Origin: an uncultured Johnsonella sp.
GTDB taxonomy: Bacteria; Bacillota; Clostridia; Lachnospirales; Lachnospiraceae
Reading direction: 5' to 3'
Length of the DNA stretch: 64,000 bases
NCBI GenBank assembly: GCA_937927235.1
Contig: CALBCM010000015.1
Span: forward strand, 1 to 64,000
How positions within the stretch are numbered: the stretch's first letter is position 1; each line of letters starts with the position of its first letter. Below, one piece after another: positions 8,016 to 16,362 of the stretch. The translations under genes and the position numbers were made by a program. The notes beneath the pieces were generated by a model. That model was not told where the DNA came from and did no database searches. It saw only the letters and a program-made list of their open reading frames with translations.

Positions 8016-8297
8016 TTGAAAAAGATAATACTTAATTTTTCAGGTATTATAAACCGAGAAGAAATGCATGATTATCTGATTTCGGCACTTAAGCTGCCGC
8101 AATATTATGGAAAAAACCTTGATGCTCTTTATGAAATATTAATTGAATGGAGCTTGCCGGTATGTATAGGGCTGTTTTATACGGAGCCGCAGAAAAAAGG
8201 CTATTTTTTAAGGCTGCTGGAAGTGTTTAAAGCCGCTGAAGCTGAAAATGATAATCTTGGGGTAGTGTTTTCCTGCCTTAAAGACAATTTAATTTGA
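8016..8297 (+). CDS. Barstar-family ribonuclease inhibitor
   Basis: A 93-residue cytoplasmic protein matching barstar. The inhibitory helix LPQYYGKNLDALYEIL carries Tyr30, Asn34, Asp36 and Glu40 at the places of barstar Tyr29, Asn33, Asp35 and Asp39, so the key acidic plug is kept with one Asp to Glu exchange; barstar Trp38 is Tyr here. It binds and blocks the barnase encoded just upstream, protecting the cytoplasm before export. It starts at TTG 8016 with GAAAGGA 7 nt upstream; no ATG fits. The 29-bp gap from the RNase gene and no terminator between them point to a two-gene operon. The gene ends 31 bp before recJ, which could be co-transcribed. Confidence 0.88.
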   Translation: MKKIILNFSGIINREEMHDYLISALKLPQYYGKNLDALYEILIEWSLPVCIGLFYTEPQKKGYFLRLLEVFKAAEAENDNLGVVFSCLKDNLI

Positions 8298-8328
8298 TAT
8301 ATTTAAATGAAACAGGGGTAGACAGAAG

Positions 8329-10044
8329 ATGAAGCAGTGGATGCTGTATTCAAAGAGGGCAGATTTCAATAAGATTTCTGCCCGTTTTTTAATTTCACCA
8401 TATACTGCAAGGATTATGGTAAACCGAGATATAAGAGAAGAGGAGATGGAGATATTTTTAAGGCCTGATATAAAATCGGTGCCTTCACCGTATTTATTGA
8501 ATGGAGCAGGTGAAGCTGCGAAGGTCTTGAAGGCTAAGATAGAATCGGACAAAAGGATACGTATAGTGGGTGACTACGATATAGATGGCGTATGCTCTAC
8601 TTATATTTATTATTCAGCCTTAAAAAGACTGGGAGCTAAAGTGGATTATGAGATTCCTGACAGGATAAAGGACGGCTACGGAATTAATGAAGCTATAATA
8701 GAAGCGGCTTATAGGGATAAGATAGATACAGTGCTTACCTGTGATAACGGAATAGCTGCTTTTGAGGCACTTTCTTACGGAAAGAGTCTTGGGCTGAGCA
8801 TTATAGTTACAGACCACCATGAGGTATTTAAAGCTGAGGACGGAAGCGACAGACTGCCTGAGGCTGATATAGTTATAGACCCGAAAAGGAGTGACTGCAA
8901 TTATCCTTATAAAAATATCTGCGGAGCTATGGTAGCTTATAAGCTTGTAAAGGTCCTGTATGAGCTTTATGCTCTAAGTGATACAGGGGAATTTACCGAG
9001 TTTGAAGACTTTGTATCAATAGCTACCGTAGGCGATGTAATGCCGTTAAGAGCTGAAAACAGATTTTTTTTGAAGCAGTCATTAAAAAGACTTAAAAATA
9101 CCAAAAATACAGGCCTGCGTAAACTGCTGGAGACTTGCGGGCTTATGTCAAAGGAAATTAATTCCTTTGACATAGGCTTTGTTATAGGTCCCTGCATTAA
9201 TGCAGGCGGAAGACTTGAGAGTGCTAAAATTGCATTAAAACTGTTTATATCTCAGGAGGAAGCAAGTGCACAGCAACTTGCTCTACGCCTTAAAGAGCTT
9301 AATGACGAAAGAAAGGCACTTACATTAAAGGGGCTTAAACAGGCGATAGCTCAGGTGGAAGCTCTGTATCTGGAGGATAGAGTACTGGTAGTCTACTTGG
9401 AGGGCTGCCACGAGTCGCTGGCGGGGATTATAGCGGGGCGTTTAAGAGAAAAATATTATAAGCCGGCATTTGTAATTACCAACACGGAGGATAATGCTCT
9501 GAAGGGTTCAGGCAGGTCTATAGAAGCCTATGATATGTTTAAAAAAATATGTGAGGCGGATAAATACCTGCTTAAGTATGGAGGACATAAGATGGCAGCG
9601 GGACTAAGCCTTGAAAAAGAGCGGCTGGATGAATTCAGAGCTTTTTTGAATGCTAACTGCAGTCTTACTGAGGAGGATTTTAAAGAAAAGCTGTGGATAG
9701 ATATTGCACTGCCCTTTTCCTATATCACCGAGGAGCTTGTAAATGAGCTGGAGCTTTTAGAGCCCTTCGGACAGGACAATCCAAAGCCTGCATTTGCAGG
9801 AAAGGATATAAAAATTCTTTCAATAAAAATTTTGGGTAAAGACAGAAATGTAGTAAGGCTTGTGGTAAAGGGCAGTGATAATTTTATTATGGAGGCTCTG
9901 ATTTTTACTGACGGAGATAAATTTTTAGAAGAAGTTGGTAACCATAAATATATGTCCGCTATATTTTATCCTAAAATAAATGAATACAGAGGAAGAAAAA
10001 GCATAGAGTTAATTATTAGACATTATAAATTTACTGGAATTTAA
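8329..10044 (+). CDS. recJ: Single-stranded-DNA exonuclease RecJ
   Basis: A 571-residue DHH-family phosphoesterase. Motifs visible are VGDYDIDG (metal binding, about residue 82), the DHH signature VTDHHE (about residue 163), and the DHHA1-region GGHKMAAGLSLE in the second half, followed by the C-terminal OB-like domain (PFGQDNPKP region). RecJ degrades single-stranded DNA 5' to 3' in recombination and repair. Length is that of the shorter clostridial RecJ forms. ATG 8329 has only a weak ribosome-binding site. Two perfect intragenic inverted repeats lie at 9144-9174 and 9191-9206. In Lachnospiraceae recJ commonly precedes apt and relA; here glyA is inserted and relA lies 21 kb away. Confidence 0.92.
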   Translation: MKQWMLYSKRADFNKISARFLISPYTARIMVNRDIREEEMEIFLRPDIKSVPSPYLLNGAGEAAKVLKAKIESDKRIRIVGDYDIDGVCSTYIYYSALKRLGAKVDYEIPDRIKDGYGINEAIIEAAYRDKIDTVLTCDNGIAAFEALSYGKSLGLSIIVTDHHEVFKAEDGSDRLPEADIVIDPKRSDCNYPYKNICGAMVAYKLVKVLYELYALSDTGEFTEFEDFVSIATVGDVMPLRAENRFFLKQSLKRLKNTKNTGLRKLLETCGLMSKEINSFDIGFVIGPCINAGGRLESAKIALKLFISQEEASAQQLALRLKELNDERKALTLKGLKQAIAQVEALYLEDRVLVVYLEGCHESLAGIIAGRLREKYYKPAFVITNTEDNALKGSGRSIEAYDMFKKICEADKYLLKYGGHKMAAGLSLEKERLDEFRAFLNANCSLTEEDFKEKLWIDIALPFSYITEELVNELELLEPFGQDNPKPAFAGKDIKILSIKILGKDRNVVRLVVKGSDNFIMEALIFTDGDKFLEEVGNHKYMSAIFYPKINEYRGRKSIELIIRHYKFTGI

Positions 10045-10253
10045 TTTGAAAATAATATATACTATAAAGCGCTGAGAAAACCTTGCTAAAGTGAATGTAA
10101 GTATGGGCAAAATTATTGTATAATTAAGCTGTGTCATTTAAAAATCTGTCATATTAATATTGCAGTATTTGATTGAAAGCCTTGCCTGCTCAGGAAGAGC
10201 TGCTCCTACTTCAGCTTCGGCAGGTAATAATCAAAGAATGCGGAGGAAATAAT

Positions 10254-11501
10254 ATGATTAAAAAAATTATGGAGCTTATTGAAGAAAGTGATAAAGAGGT
10301 GGGTGATGCAATAAAACAGGAGTATGCACGCCAGTGCAGAAATCTTGAGCTTATCGCCTCTGAAAATATTGTGTCGGAATCACTTATGTTTGCTATGGGC
10401 TCGGTGCTTACCAATAAATATGCTGAAGGCTATCCGGCAAAACGGTATTATGGAGGCTGTGAGGCTGTAGATATAATAGAAAATCTGGCAATAGAAAGAG
10501 TTAAAAGGCTTTTCGGCTCTGAATATGCCAATGTTCAGCCGCATTCAGGCGCACAGGCAAATATGGCAGTATTTTATGCCGTGCTTAAGCCCGGAGATAC
10601 TGTCTTAGGTATGAACCTGAATCATGGCGGGCATCTTACACATGGCTCAAAGGTAAGCTTTTCAGGCACATACTTTAAAAGTAATTTTTATGGCGTAGAT
10701 GATAATGGATATATAGACTATGATGAGGTGGAAAGAATTGCACTTGATTCAAAGCCTAAGCTTATAATAGCAGGTGCCAGTGCCTATCCCAGAACAATAG
10801 ATTTTAAGAGATTCAGAGAAATAGCCGATAAAGCTGGAGCCTGCCTTATGGTAGATATGGCGCATATAGCAGGTCTTATCGCCGCCGGTCTTCATCAAAG
10901 CCCGGTGCCTTATGCCGACGTGATTACCACTACTACTCATAAAACTCTTAGAGGACCCAGAGGAGGGGTAATACTTGCAAGCAATGCGGCTAATGAGAAA
11001 TATAATTTTAATAAGGCGGTATTTCCCGGAATTCAAGGCGGACCGCTGATGAATATGATTGCAGCTAAGGCTATATGCTTTGGTGAAGCTCTTAAGCCTG
11101 AATTTAATCTTTATCAGCAGCAGATTTTAAAAAACTCTTCCGCACTTGCCGAAGCACTTGTGGACAAAGGATTTAAGCTGGTTTCAGGAGGAAGTGACAA
11201 TCATCTTATGCTTGTAGATTTAAGAGGCATGGATATTACAGGCAAGGAATTACAGATAAGATGCGATAAGGTATATATAACACTTAATAAAAATTCAGTG
11301 CCTAATGAGCCTTTAAGCCCATTTGTGACAAGCGGAGTGCGCATCGGCACTCCGGCGGTAACCTCGAGAGGAATGAAGGAAGAAAACATGAAGGATATTG
11401 CCGATTTGATATGGCTTGCTGCAGCTGATTTCGACAACAGTGCCGAGCATATTAAGGAGGAGGTTACCAGAATCTGCACTGAATATCCTATTTATGAATA
11501 A
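10254..11501 (+). CDS. glyA: Serine hydroxymethyltransferase
   Basis: A 415-residue PLP enzyme that interconverts serine and glycine with tetrahydrofolate, feeding one-carbon units to purine and thymidylate synthesis. Family landmarks are ELIASENIVSE near the N-terminus, YPAKRYYGGCE, the PLP-lysine segment TTTTHKTLRGPRGG, and GIRI-type substrate residues near GVRIGTPAVTSRG. ATG 10254 follows a strong CGGAGGA; an in-frame start at 10173 would add 27 unlikely residues. Full length for the family. A -10-like TATAAT lies at 10119-10124 without a good -35. It is followed by apt, so two nucleotide-metabolism genes sit together. Confidence 0.95.
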   Translation: MIKKIMELIEESDKEVGDAIKQEYARQCRNLELIASENIVSESLMFAMGSVLTNKYAEGYPAKRYYGGCEAVDIIENLAIERVKRLFGSEYANVQPHSGAQANMAVFYAVLKPGDTVLGMNLNHGGHLTHGSKVSFSGTYFKSNFYGVDDNGYIDYDEVERIALDSKPKLIIAGASAYPRTIDFKRFREIADKAGACLMVDMAHIAGLIAAGLHQSPVPYADVITTTTHKTLRGPRGGVILASNAANEKYNFNKAVFPGIQGGPLMNMIAAKAICFGEALKPEFNLYQQQILKNSSALAEALVDKGFKLVSGGSDNHLMLVDLRGMDITGKELQIRCDKVYITLNKNSVPNEPLSPFVTSGVRIGTPAVTSRGMKEENMKDIADLIWLAAADFDNSAEHIKEEVTRICTEYPIYE

Positions 11502-11541
11502 AGCTTACAAATGAGCTGGAATAACTGAAAGGATTTTATTT

Positions 11542-12066
11542 ATGAAAAAACTTGAAGAGTATATTAGAACTATTCCTGATTTCCCTGAGCCCGGCATTAT
11601 GTTCAGAGATATTACAAGTATACTTCAGGATGCTGAGGGACTTGTACTTGCAGTGGACAAGCTGAGAGAAGAAGTAAAAGGGCTTGACTATGACCTTATA
11701 ATAGGTCCTGAATCAAGAGGCTTTATCTTTGGAGTGCCGGTTGCTTACGCAGAGCGCAAGCCTTTTATACCGGTGAGGAAAAAGGGCAAGCTTCCCTGTG
11801 AAACCATCAGTATGGAATATGACCTGGAGTACGGCAAGGCTGTAATAGAAATCCATAAAGATGCCGTAAAGCCGGGGCAAAAAGTGGTAATAGTAGACGA
11901 TTTGATAGCTACCGGAGGAACTACCCAGGCAATGGTAAAGCTGATTGAAAAGCTTGGAGGTGTAGTAGTAAAGCTTTGCTTTATGATAGAATTAAAAGGC
12001 TTAAGGGGGAGAGATAAGCTTAAGGGATACAATATAAGCTCACTGGTAAGCTACGATGAGAATTAA
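11542..12066 (+). CDS. apt: Adenine phosphoribosyltransferase
   Basis: A 174-residue purine salvage enzyme converting adenine and PRPP to AMP. The PRPP-binding loop VVIVDDLIATGGTT is intact, and the N-terminal IRTIPDFPEPGIMFRDIT is the classical APT hood segment. ATG 11542 has GAAAGGA upstream. Full length. It lies 40 bp after glyA on the same strand and may be co-transcribed with it. Confidence 0.96.
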   Translation: MKKLEEYIRTIPDFPEPGIMFRDITSILQDAEGLVLAVDKLREEVKGLDYDLIIGPESRGFIFGVPVAYAERKPFIPVRKKGKLPCETISMEYDLEYGKAVIEIHKDAVKPGQKVVIVDDLIATGGTTQAMVKLIEKLGGVVVKLCFMIELKGLRGRDKLKGYNISSLVSYDEN

Positions 12067-12133
12067 TTGGCTTTAGATGGTATTAAGGTCGCCAAAACCT
12101 GATTTTTGTGTTATAATAAAAACTGCTTAAAAG

Positions 12134-12171
12134 TAGGCAGGCTGTTAGGGTTGACTTTAAAGGCTTGCCTA
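12134..12171 (+). other. Hairpin in leader of the L,D-transpeptidase gene
   Basis: TAGGCAGGC (12134-12142) pairs with GCTTGCCTA (12163-12171), nine pairs with one G-U. A TATAAT-like box lies just upstream at 12112-12117. There is no T-run, so it may be a leader structure. Confidence 0.4.
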
Positions 12172-12224
12172 ATGATAAGGCATAAACACAATATAACCAA
12201 CAATATACCATTATGAGGATAAAT

Positions 12225-14822
12225 ATGGGGGACAGAAAAGAATCTAAAAATAAAAAAAGAAGAAAACTGCTGCTTAGCGGCTCTGCGACGGCAAATAATG
12301 CCCGCAGCCACTTAAATCAAAAGGAGGCTGCTTTCTATAAAGGGCAGGAGGGCTCTGCAGCCGGCAGTGCCGCTCAAGGCACTAAAAAAGCTGCCAAGCC
12401 TGCACCTGAAAGCTCTAAGCCTGCAGATAATACTGACAGCTTAAATAAGGAATATAAATCAGCAGAAATTAATATCGAAAGTAATATTAATAGCTCCGGT
12501 ATAAAAGCCGCTGATTCCCCTGGCAGCCCTAAATATGTTAGAAAAAAGAGAAAAAGGAAGAAAACCAGTAAACAGCAGGAAAAAAATATAAAACCGGCTG
12601 AGAGTCAAAACCTGGAGTCTGAGCAGTTTGGAACTGAAGTAAATACTGAGGAAGTAAAGCCGGCTCAGGCTCCGCCTGAGCCGAAAATTGAAATAATGCC
12701 TAAGTTTGAGGCTGAAGCGGAGCCTGAACCGGAATCTGAGCCGGCAGCCGATACAGCAGCTGAGGCTGAAGCTGATGGTGAAGACAGCTTATTGCCTGTA
12801 AGGGCAGAGAATGAGGAAAAGGAGCTGCTACCTCAGATTAGTGCGGATTCTGAGATTGAGCCTGAGTTAGCTGAGGTTGCCGATTTTGGAAGCAGGCTTT
12901 ATAGAAGCCGGAGCAAGATGAATGTAGTTTTTAAAGACAGAAAGAGAGTCTTTACTGTAGCTGCAGCAGTCTTGGTGGTATTGCTCGGTGCTTATACTAT
13001 AAGAGCACAGACCTTTAAAACAAAATTTTTACCAAATACCCATATAAACGGAATAGATGCTTCTTTTAAAACGCCTGAGGAGGTTAAAGACATTATCCGG
13101 CAGGAGATAGACTCATATAAGCTTGATATAAAGGCAAGAGAGGGCGGAGAGGCTAAACTGTCGGGAGAGGAGCTTGGAGTTAAATTCAATTTTGACTCAT
13201 CTCTGGATTTATTATTAAAGGAGCAGCACCCTATGGCATGGATCGCACATTATATAAGGGGTGTTGATTATGAGGTTGACAGAGTTGTCAATGTAGAGGC
13301 GGATAAATTCATAAATACTGTGGATGGACTTCCATTTATGAAGGAAGATTCATTTAAAGAGCCTGTAGATGCAAAAATATCCGAATATAAAAGCGGTGAG
13401 GGCTATACCGTAGTGCCGGAATACTACGGTACCACGATTGACAAAATCAAAGCCTATGATGCTATACGTGCAGCAGTTAAAAGTCTTTCCCGGGAGATAG
13501 ACCTTGATAAAGCTGAGGGAGTGTATAAAAATCCTTCCGTAAAGCAAGATGATGAAGTGCTTTTATCAAGGGCGGAGGTAATGAATAAATATGTTAAAAC
13601 CGTTATAAACTATCCGAGAAATGTTACTCTTAATGGTGATATTATAAGCAGCTGGCTCGGAGTCAATGAGGACGGAGTAGTGTTTATTAATCCGGATTCG
13701 GTAAGTGCTTATGTCAAAGAGCTTGCCGGAGAGCTTGATACTGTAAACAAGCCTAAAAAAGTAATAACCTCTTACGGCAAGACTATAAATGTGGAGAGTA
13801 AGGGATATGGCTGGAAGGTAAATCAGGCAGCCGAAACAGAAGCTATAAAGGAGTATGTTATAAAGGGGACCGAGGTAAGCAGAGAGCCGGTGTATTCCTC
13901 AAGGGCAGTGTCACTTGGAGAAACTGATTATGGCAATACTTATGTTGAGATTAATTTAAGTGCCCAGCACCTGCATTATTATAAGAACGGAACTCTTATT
14001 GTAGAATCGGATTTGGTTTCCGGAAATCTGGCAAAGGGGCACAGAACCCCTCCAGGAATATATGCTTTAGCTTATAAGCAGAGGAATGCCGTATTAAGAG
14101 GTCCGGGCTATGCTGCTCCGGTATCTTACTGGATGCCGTTTAATGCGGGAATCGGTCTGCACGATGCGAGATGGAGAGGAAGCTTTGGCGGAAATATCTA
14201 CAGAACTAGCGGTTCACATGGCTGTATAAATCTCCCGGCAGGAATTGCAAAGCAGATATTTGAAAATATTGATAAGGGCTGTCCTATAATATGCTATTAT
14301 ATGGATGGAACAGAGGTGGATACTGTACAGCAGCCTCAGCCTGAGCAGAATCAGAAGGCACAGGAAGATAAGGCGGCACAGGAGAAAAAAGCGGCTGAAG
14401 CAGCTAAGGCTTCTGAGGCGGCAAAAGCTTCCGGAACTGCAAAAGCCTCCAAGGCGGCAAAAGCTCCTGAAACTACCAAAGATGCTGAAACGACCAAGGC
14501 TTCTGAAAAAGCCAGCGAAGCTCAAAAAAGCAAGAAGAAAAAGAAGGCAAAGACTCAGAGCAGCATCCAGGCTTCACAGGAAACCAGTAAGGAAAAGTCT
14601 AAAGAAAGCTCTGTACAGGGCACTTCTTCAGCGGATAAGAAAAATCAGTCTAAGGAAAGCTCTAAGCAGACTCAGAAGCAGAGCAGCACAGCACAAACCA
14701 AGGCATCAGATTCAGGTAAGGACACCAAAGCAAGGTCTGAAAAGGCGGGGGCGGCAGTGCTTGAATCTCCGGGAAACGGCTCTGCACCTACACTCAGTGT
14801 TTCAGAGCAGCCCGGCAGATAA
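12225..14822 (+). CDS. Membrane-anchored L,D-transpeptidase (YkuD) with long charged tails
   Basis: An 865-residue protein. Residues 1-235 are a low-complexity basic then acidic cytoplasmic region; a single membrane span lies at about 242-260. Then comes a VanW/PG_binding_4-type region (from PNTHINGIDASF), and a YkuD catalytic domain at about 560-695 with the signature SGSHGCINLP (His665, Cys667). Residues about 700-865 are an Ala/Lys/Ser-rich tail. YkuD enzymes make 3-3 peptidoglycan cross-links or attach proteins to the wall, and resist most beta-lactams. ATG 12225 was preferred because GAGGAT precedes it; ATG 12213 has no ribosome-binding site. The extracellular basic tail may bind anionic wall polymers (inference). 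It ends at a strong terminator. Confidence 0.88.
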   Translation: MGDRKESKNKKRRKLLLSGSATANNARSHLNQKEAAFYKGQEGSAAGSAAQGTKKAAKPAPESSKPADNTDSLNKEYKSAEINIESNINSSGIKAADSPGSPKYVRKKRKRKKTSKQQEKNIKPAESQNLESEQFGTEVNTEEVKPAQAPPEPKIEIMPKFEAEAEPEPESEPAADTAAEAEADGEDSLLPVRAENEEKELLPQISADSEIEPELAEVADFGSRLYRSRSKMNVVFKDRKRVFTVAAAVLVVLLGAYTIRAQTFKTKFLPNTHINGIDASFKTPEEVKDIIRQEIDSYKLDIKAREGGEAKLSGEELGVKFNFDSSLDLLLKEQHPMAWIAHYIRGVDYEVDRVVNVEADKFINTVDGLPFMKEDSFKEPVDAKISEYKSGEGYTVVPEYYGTTIDKIKAYDAIRAAVKSLSREIDLDKAEGVYKNPSVKQDDEVLLSRAEVMNKYVKTVINYPRNVTLNGDIISSWLGVNEDGVVFINPDSVSAYVKELAGELDTVNKPKKVITSYGKTINVESKGYGWKVNQAAETEAIKEYVIKGTEVSREPVYSSRAVSLGETDYGNTYVEINLSAQHLHYYKNGTLIVESDLVSGNLAKGHRTPPGIYALAYKQRNAVLRGPGYAAPVSYWMPFNAGIGLHDARWRGSFGGNIYRTSGSHGCINLPAGIAKQIFENIDKGCPIICYYMDGTEVDTVQQPQPEQNQKAQEDKAAQEKKAAEAAKASEAAKASGTAKASKAAKAPETTKDAETTKASEKASEAQKSKKKKKAKTQSSIQASQETSKEKSKESSVQGTSSADKKNQSKESSKQTQKQSSTAQTKASDSGKDTKARSEKAGAAVLESPGNGSAPTLSVSEQPGR

Positions 14823-14836
14823 ATGTTAAATACTGA

Positions 14837-14888
14837 GGAACTGCAGCGACATAGCTGGAATATTAGCTATGAGCGGCAGTTCCTTTTT
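14837..14888 (+). terminator. Terminator of the L,D-transpeptidase gene
   Basis: A long hairpin with GGAACTGC and GCAGTTCC outer arms and an inner CATAGCT/AGCTATG stem, followed by TTTTT. Confidence 0.85.
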
Positions 14889-14893
14889 AAGAT

Positions 14894-14919
14894 AAAAAAC
14901 CCCGTCTATGCAGACAGGG
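14894..14919 (-). terminator. Terminator of the 3D-domain gene
   Basis: Read on the minus strand: an 8-bp stem with a 4-nt loop ending in a six-T run at 14899-14894. It lies back to back with the plus-strand terminator. Confidence 0.75.
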
Positions 14920-14962
14920 AAAGAAAAATTCTTTGTAACAATACCTTTTAAAGTTAACAAAC

Positions 14963-15424
14963 TTATTCTATTAAATAGATGTCTAAATACTGCTCTCCGT
15001 GTGAATGCGCAATTTCGTAGGTTTCATAGAATATATCTACAGATTTGCCGTAAACACCTGTGTCTTCAACGGTATAGACAATATCACTTTCACCGATTCT
15101 GATTTTCGAGCCGCTTGGGAGTACACTTAAATCAGCTGCAACAGTATGTTTTGCTTTAGGATAAACTCCGCTTGAGGTTTTTCTCGGTTTTTCCGGTGTG
15201 CTGTCACAGTAGCCTGTAGTCTTAAATTTACCGAGATGTTTGCCTTTTTGAGTTGTTCTGGTAACTGACGCTTCAAAATTTGTCAAATCATCTGCCAGAA
15301 AACCTCCGGTTGGAGCAGGAGGAATAATTTCCTCTGTATTTTGTCTTGCAGCCAATGCCGTATTGGAAAGCACTGCTGAAGTCATAATACTTAAAGCAAG
15401 TATCTTTATTGCAGATTTTCTCAT
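14963..15424 (-). CDS. Secreted 3D-domain protein
   Basis: A 153-residue exported protein with a signal peptide (likely cut after ALA at about residue 25) and a C-terminal 3D domain (double-psi barrel related to RlpA/MltA/Sps) at about residues 63-150. The three conserved Asp are visible in AADLSVLP, TVEDTG and VDIFYE; TTGYCDSTPEK opens the domain. Related proteins (YocH, YabE, Rpf-like) are lytic enzymes acting on peptidoglycan. There is no LysM or G5 domain, so it is a minimal form. The start is followed on its 5' side by GGAGGTG. A near-consensus promoter lies about 105 bp upstream and the leader carries two inverted repeats. Confidence 0.85.
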   Translation of the reverse strand: MRKSAIKILALSIMTSAVLSNTALAARQNTEEIIPPAPTGGFLADDLTNFEASVTRTTQKGKHLGKFKTTGYCDSTPEKPRKTSSGVYPKAKHTVAADLSVLPSGSKIRIGESDIVYTVEDTGVYGKSVDIFYETYEIAHSHGEQYLDIYLIE

Positions 15425-15444
15425 TTACACCTCCATTTTTAATA

Positions 15445-15516
15445 GACATTTAAAAATGTCAAAAAACTGTTTTAAATTAAGCTGATGATAAGAAAAATGT
15501 TAAAATAACAGTTTTT
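15445..15516 (-). repeat. Two inverted repeats in the 3D-gene leader
   Basis: A short repeat GACATTT/AAATGTC at 15445-15460, and a perfect 10-bp pair at 15462-15471 and 15507-15516 separated by 35 nt. Both lie in the predicted untranslated leader. Confidence 0.5.
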
Positions 15517-15528
15517 CTCATCTATTAC

Positions 15529-15557
15529 ATTATAGTTACGAAAGTGTTAATTGTCAA
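15529..15557 (-). promoter_or_regulatory. Consensus sigma-A promoter for the 3D gene
   Basis: On the minus strand: perfect TTGACA (15557-15552), 17-bp spacer, perfect TATAAT (15534-15529). The best promoter in the window. Confidence 0.85.
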
Positions 15558-15771
15558 TAAAAGTTATTCAATAAAAATGTATCCTCCCAGGCTCTTGTTT
15601 GAAGCTGAGTACCTTTAGAGCGTGAGAATCTGCCTGCTCCGCTTTAAGCGAAGGAATTTATCAAAATATTTAGAAGATATTAAAAAAACATTAAAATTTA
15701 CAGTTAAAATATATTATTTAAAAGATTTTATGTAATTTTAGCAAAATCATATATACATGATAGCTATTTCA

Positions 15772-15780
15772 TGCTATAAT
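15772..15780 (+). promoter_or_regulatory. Extended -10 promoter for nfeD-SPFH
   Basis: TGCTATAAT; no clear -35 hexamer at the usual distance. Confidence 0.5.
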
Positions 15781-15895
15781 CTCAACAAGAGTGAGCGGCT
15801 GAAAAGATAATTTTTTGTAAGCTGCAGTCTTCTCACTTAGTATTTATATACCTGTGGGCATAATAAAATATGCTATGTGCAAAAGGAGGTAAAGG

Positions 15896-16300
15896 ATGCT
15901 GATTTGGGGAATATTGTTTGCAGCATTTGTGCTTATTGAAATAGCGATACCGGCACTTATATCTATATGGTTTGCAGCGGCAGCACTTATACTGCTGTTT
16001 ATATCACCTTTGATTGACGGATTTCTTTATGAGATGCTTGTGTTTTCAATACTTTCACTTATATTCCTGATTTCATTAAGAAGGGTCTGCCGTAAATATA
16101 TAGTACCTGAAGACAGACTCAGAAAGGAAGAAGTGATTATTAATAAGGAAACGGGAAGTGAAAACGGAATGTATCTTTATGAGGTCAAATACAAGGGAGG
16201 AATATGGTCTGCAAAGGGTGAAGGCGGATATATGCCCGGTGAAGCTGCTTTTATTAAAACCTTTGAGGGAAATAAGATAATTCTTGAGAAGAAGCTTTAG
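15896..16300 (+). CDS. NfeD-like membrane protein
   Basis: A 134-residue protein with two or three N-terminal membrane segments (about residues 4-65, with a central Pro-rich turn) and a C-terminal soluble OB-like domain (about 75-134, containing GSENGMYLYEVKYKGGIWSA). This is the short NfeD form. NfeD proteins partner with SPFH proteins, and the next gene is exactly that, 62 bp downstream. The pair probably organises membrane microdomains or protein quality control. ATG 15896 follows AAAGGAGG. Confidence 0.85.
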   Translation: MLIWGILFAAFVLIEIAIPALISIWFAAAALILLFISPLIDGFLYEMLVFSILSLIFLISLRRVCRKYIVPEDRLRKEEVIINKETGSENGMYLYEVKYKGGIWSAKGEGGYMPGEAAFIKTFEGNKIILEKKL

Positions 16301-16362
16301 AGATATTTTGCAGAAGCTTTATTTTCAGCAATAATAATTAAAAAACAGAAAGAAGGTATAAT

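Larger units (their letters stand above)
15425..15895. other. Divergent intergenic region between 3D and nfeD genes
   Basis: 471 bp without a gene. It holds the leader and promoter of the 3D gene (15425-15557, minus strand) and the promoter plus about 110-nt leader of the nfeD gene (15772-15895). Between them (15558-15771) I see only AT-rich sequence and no recognised element. The nfeD leader has an AGTGAG/CTCACT inverted pair at about 15791-15838. Confidence 0.45.

Noticed and set aside
7820..8035. Frame of 71 codons overlapping the end of the barnase gene
   Set aside because: It is a shadow of the RNase gene in another frame; the RNase has conserved active-site residues.
14305..14829. Long Arg/Leu-rich frame under the transpeptidase tail
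   Set aside because: It results from the repetitive Ala/Lys/Ser codons read in another frame and resembles no protein.
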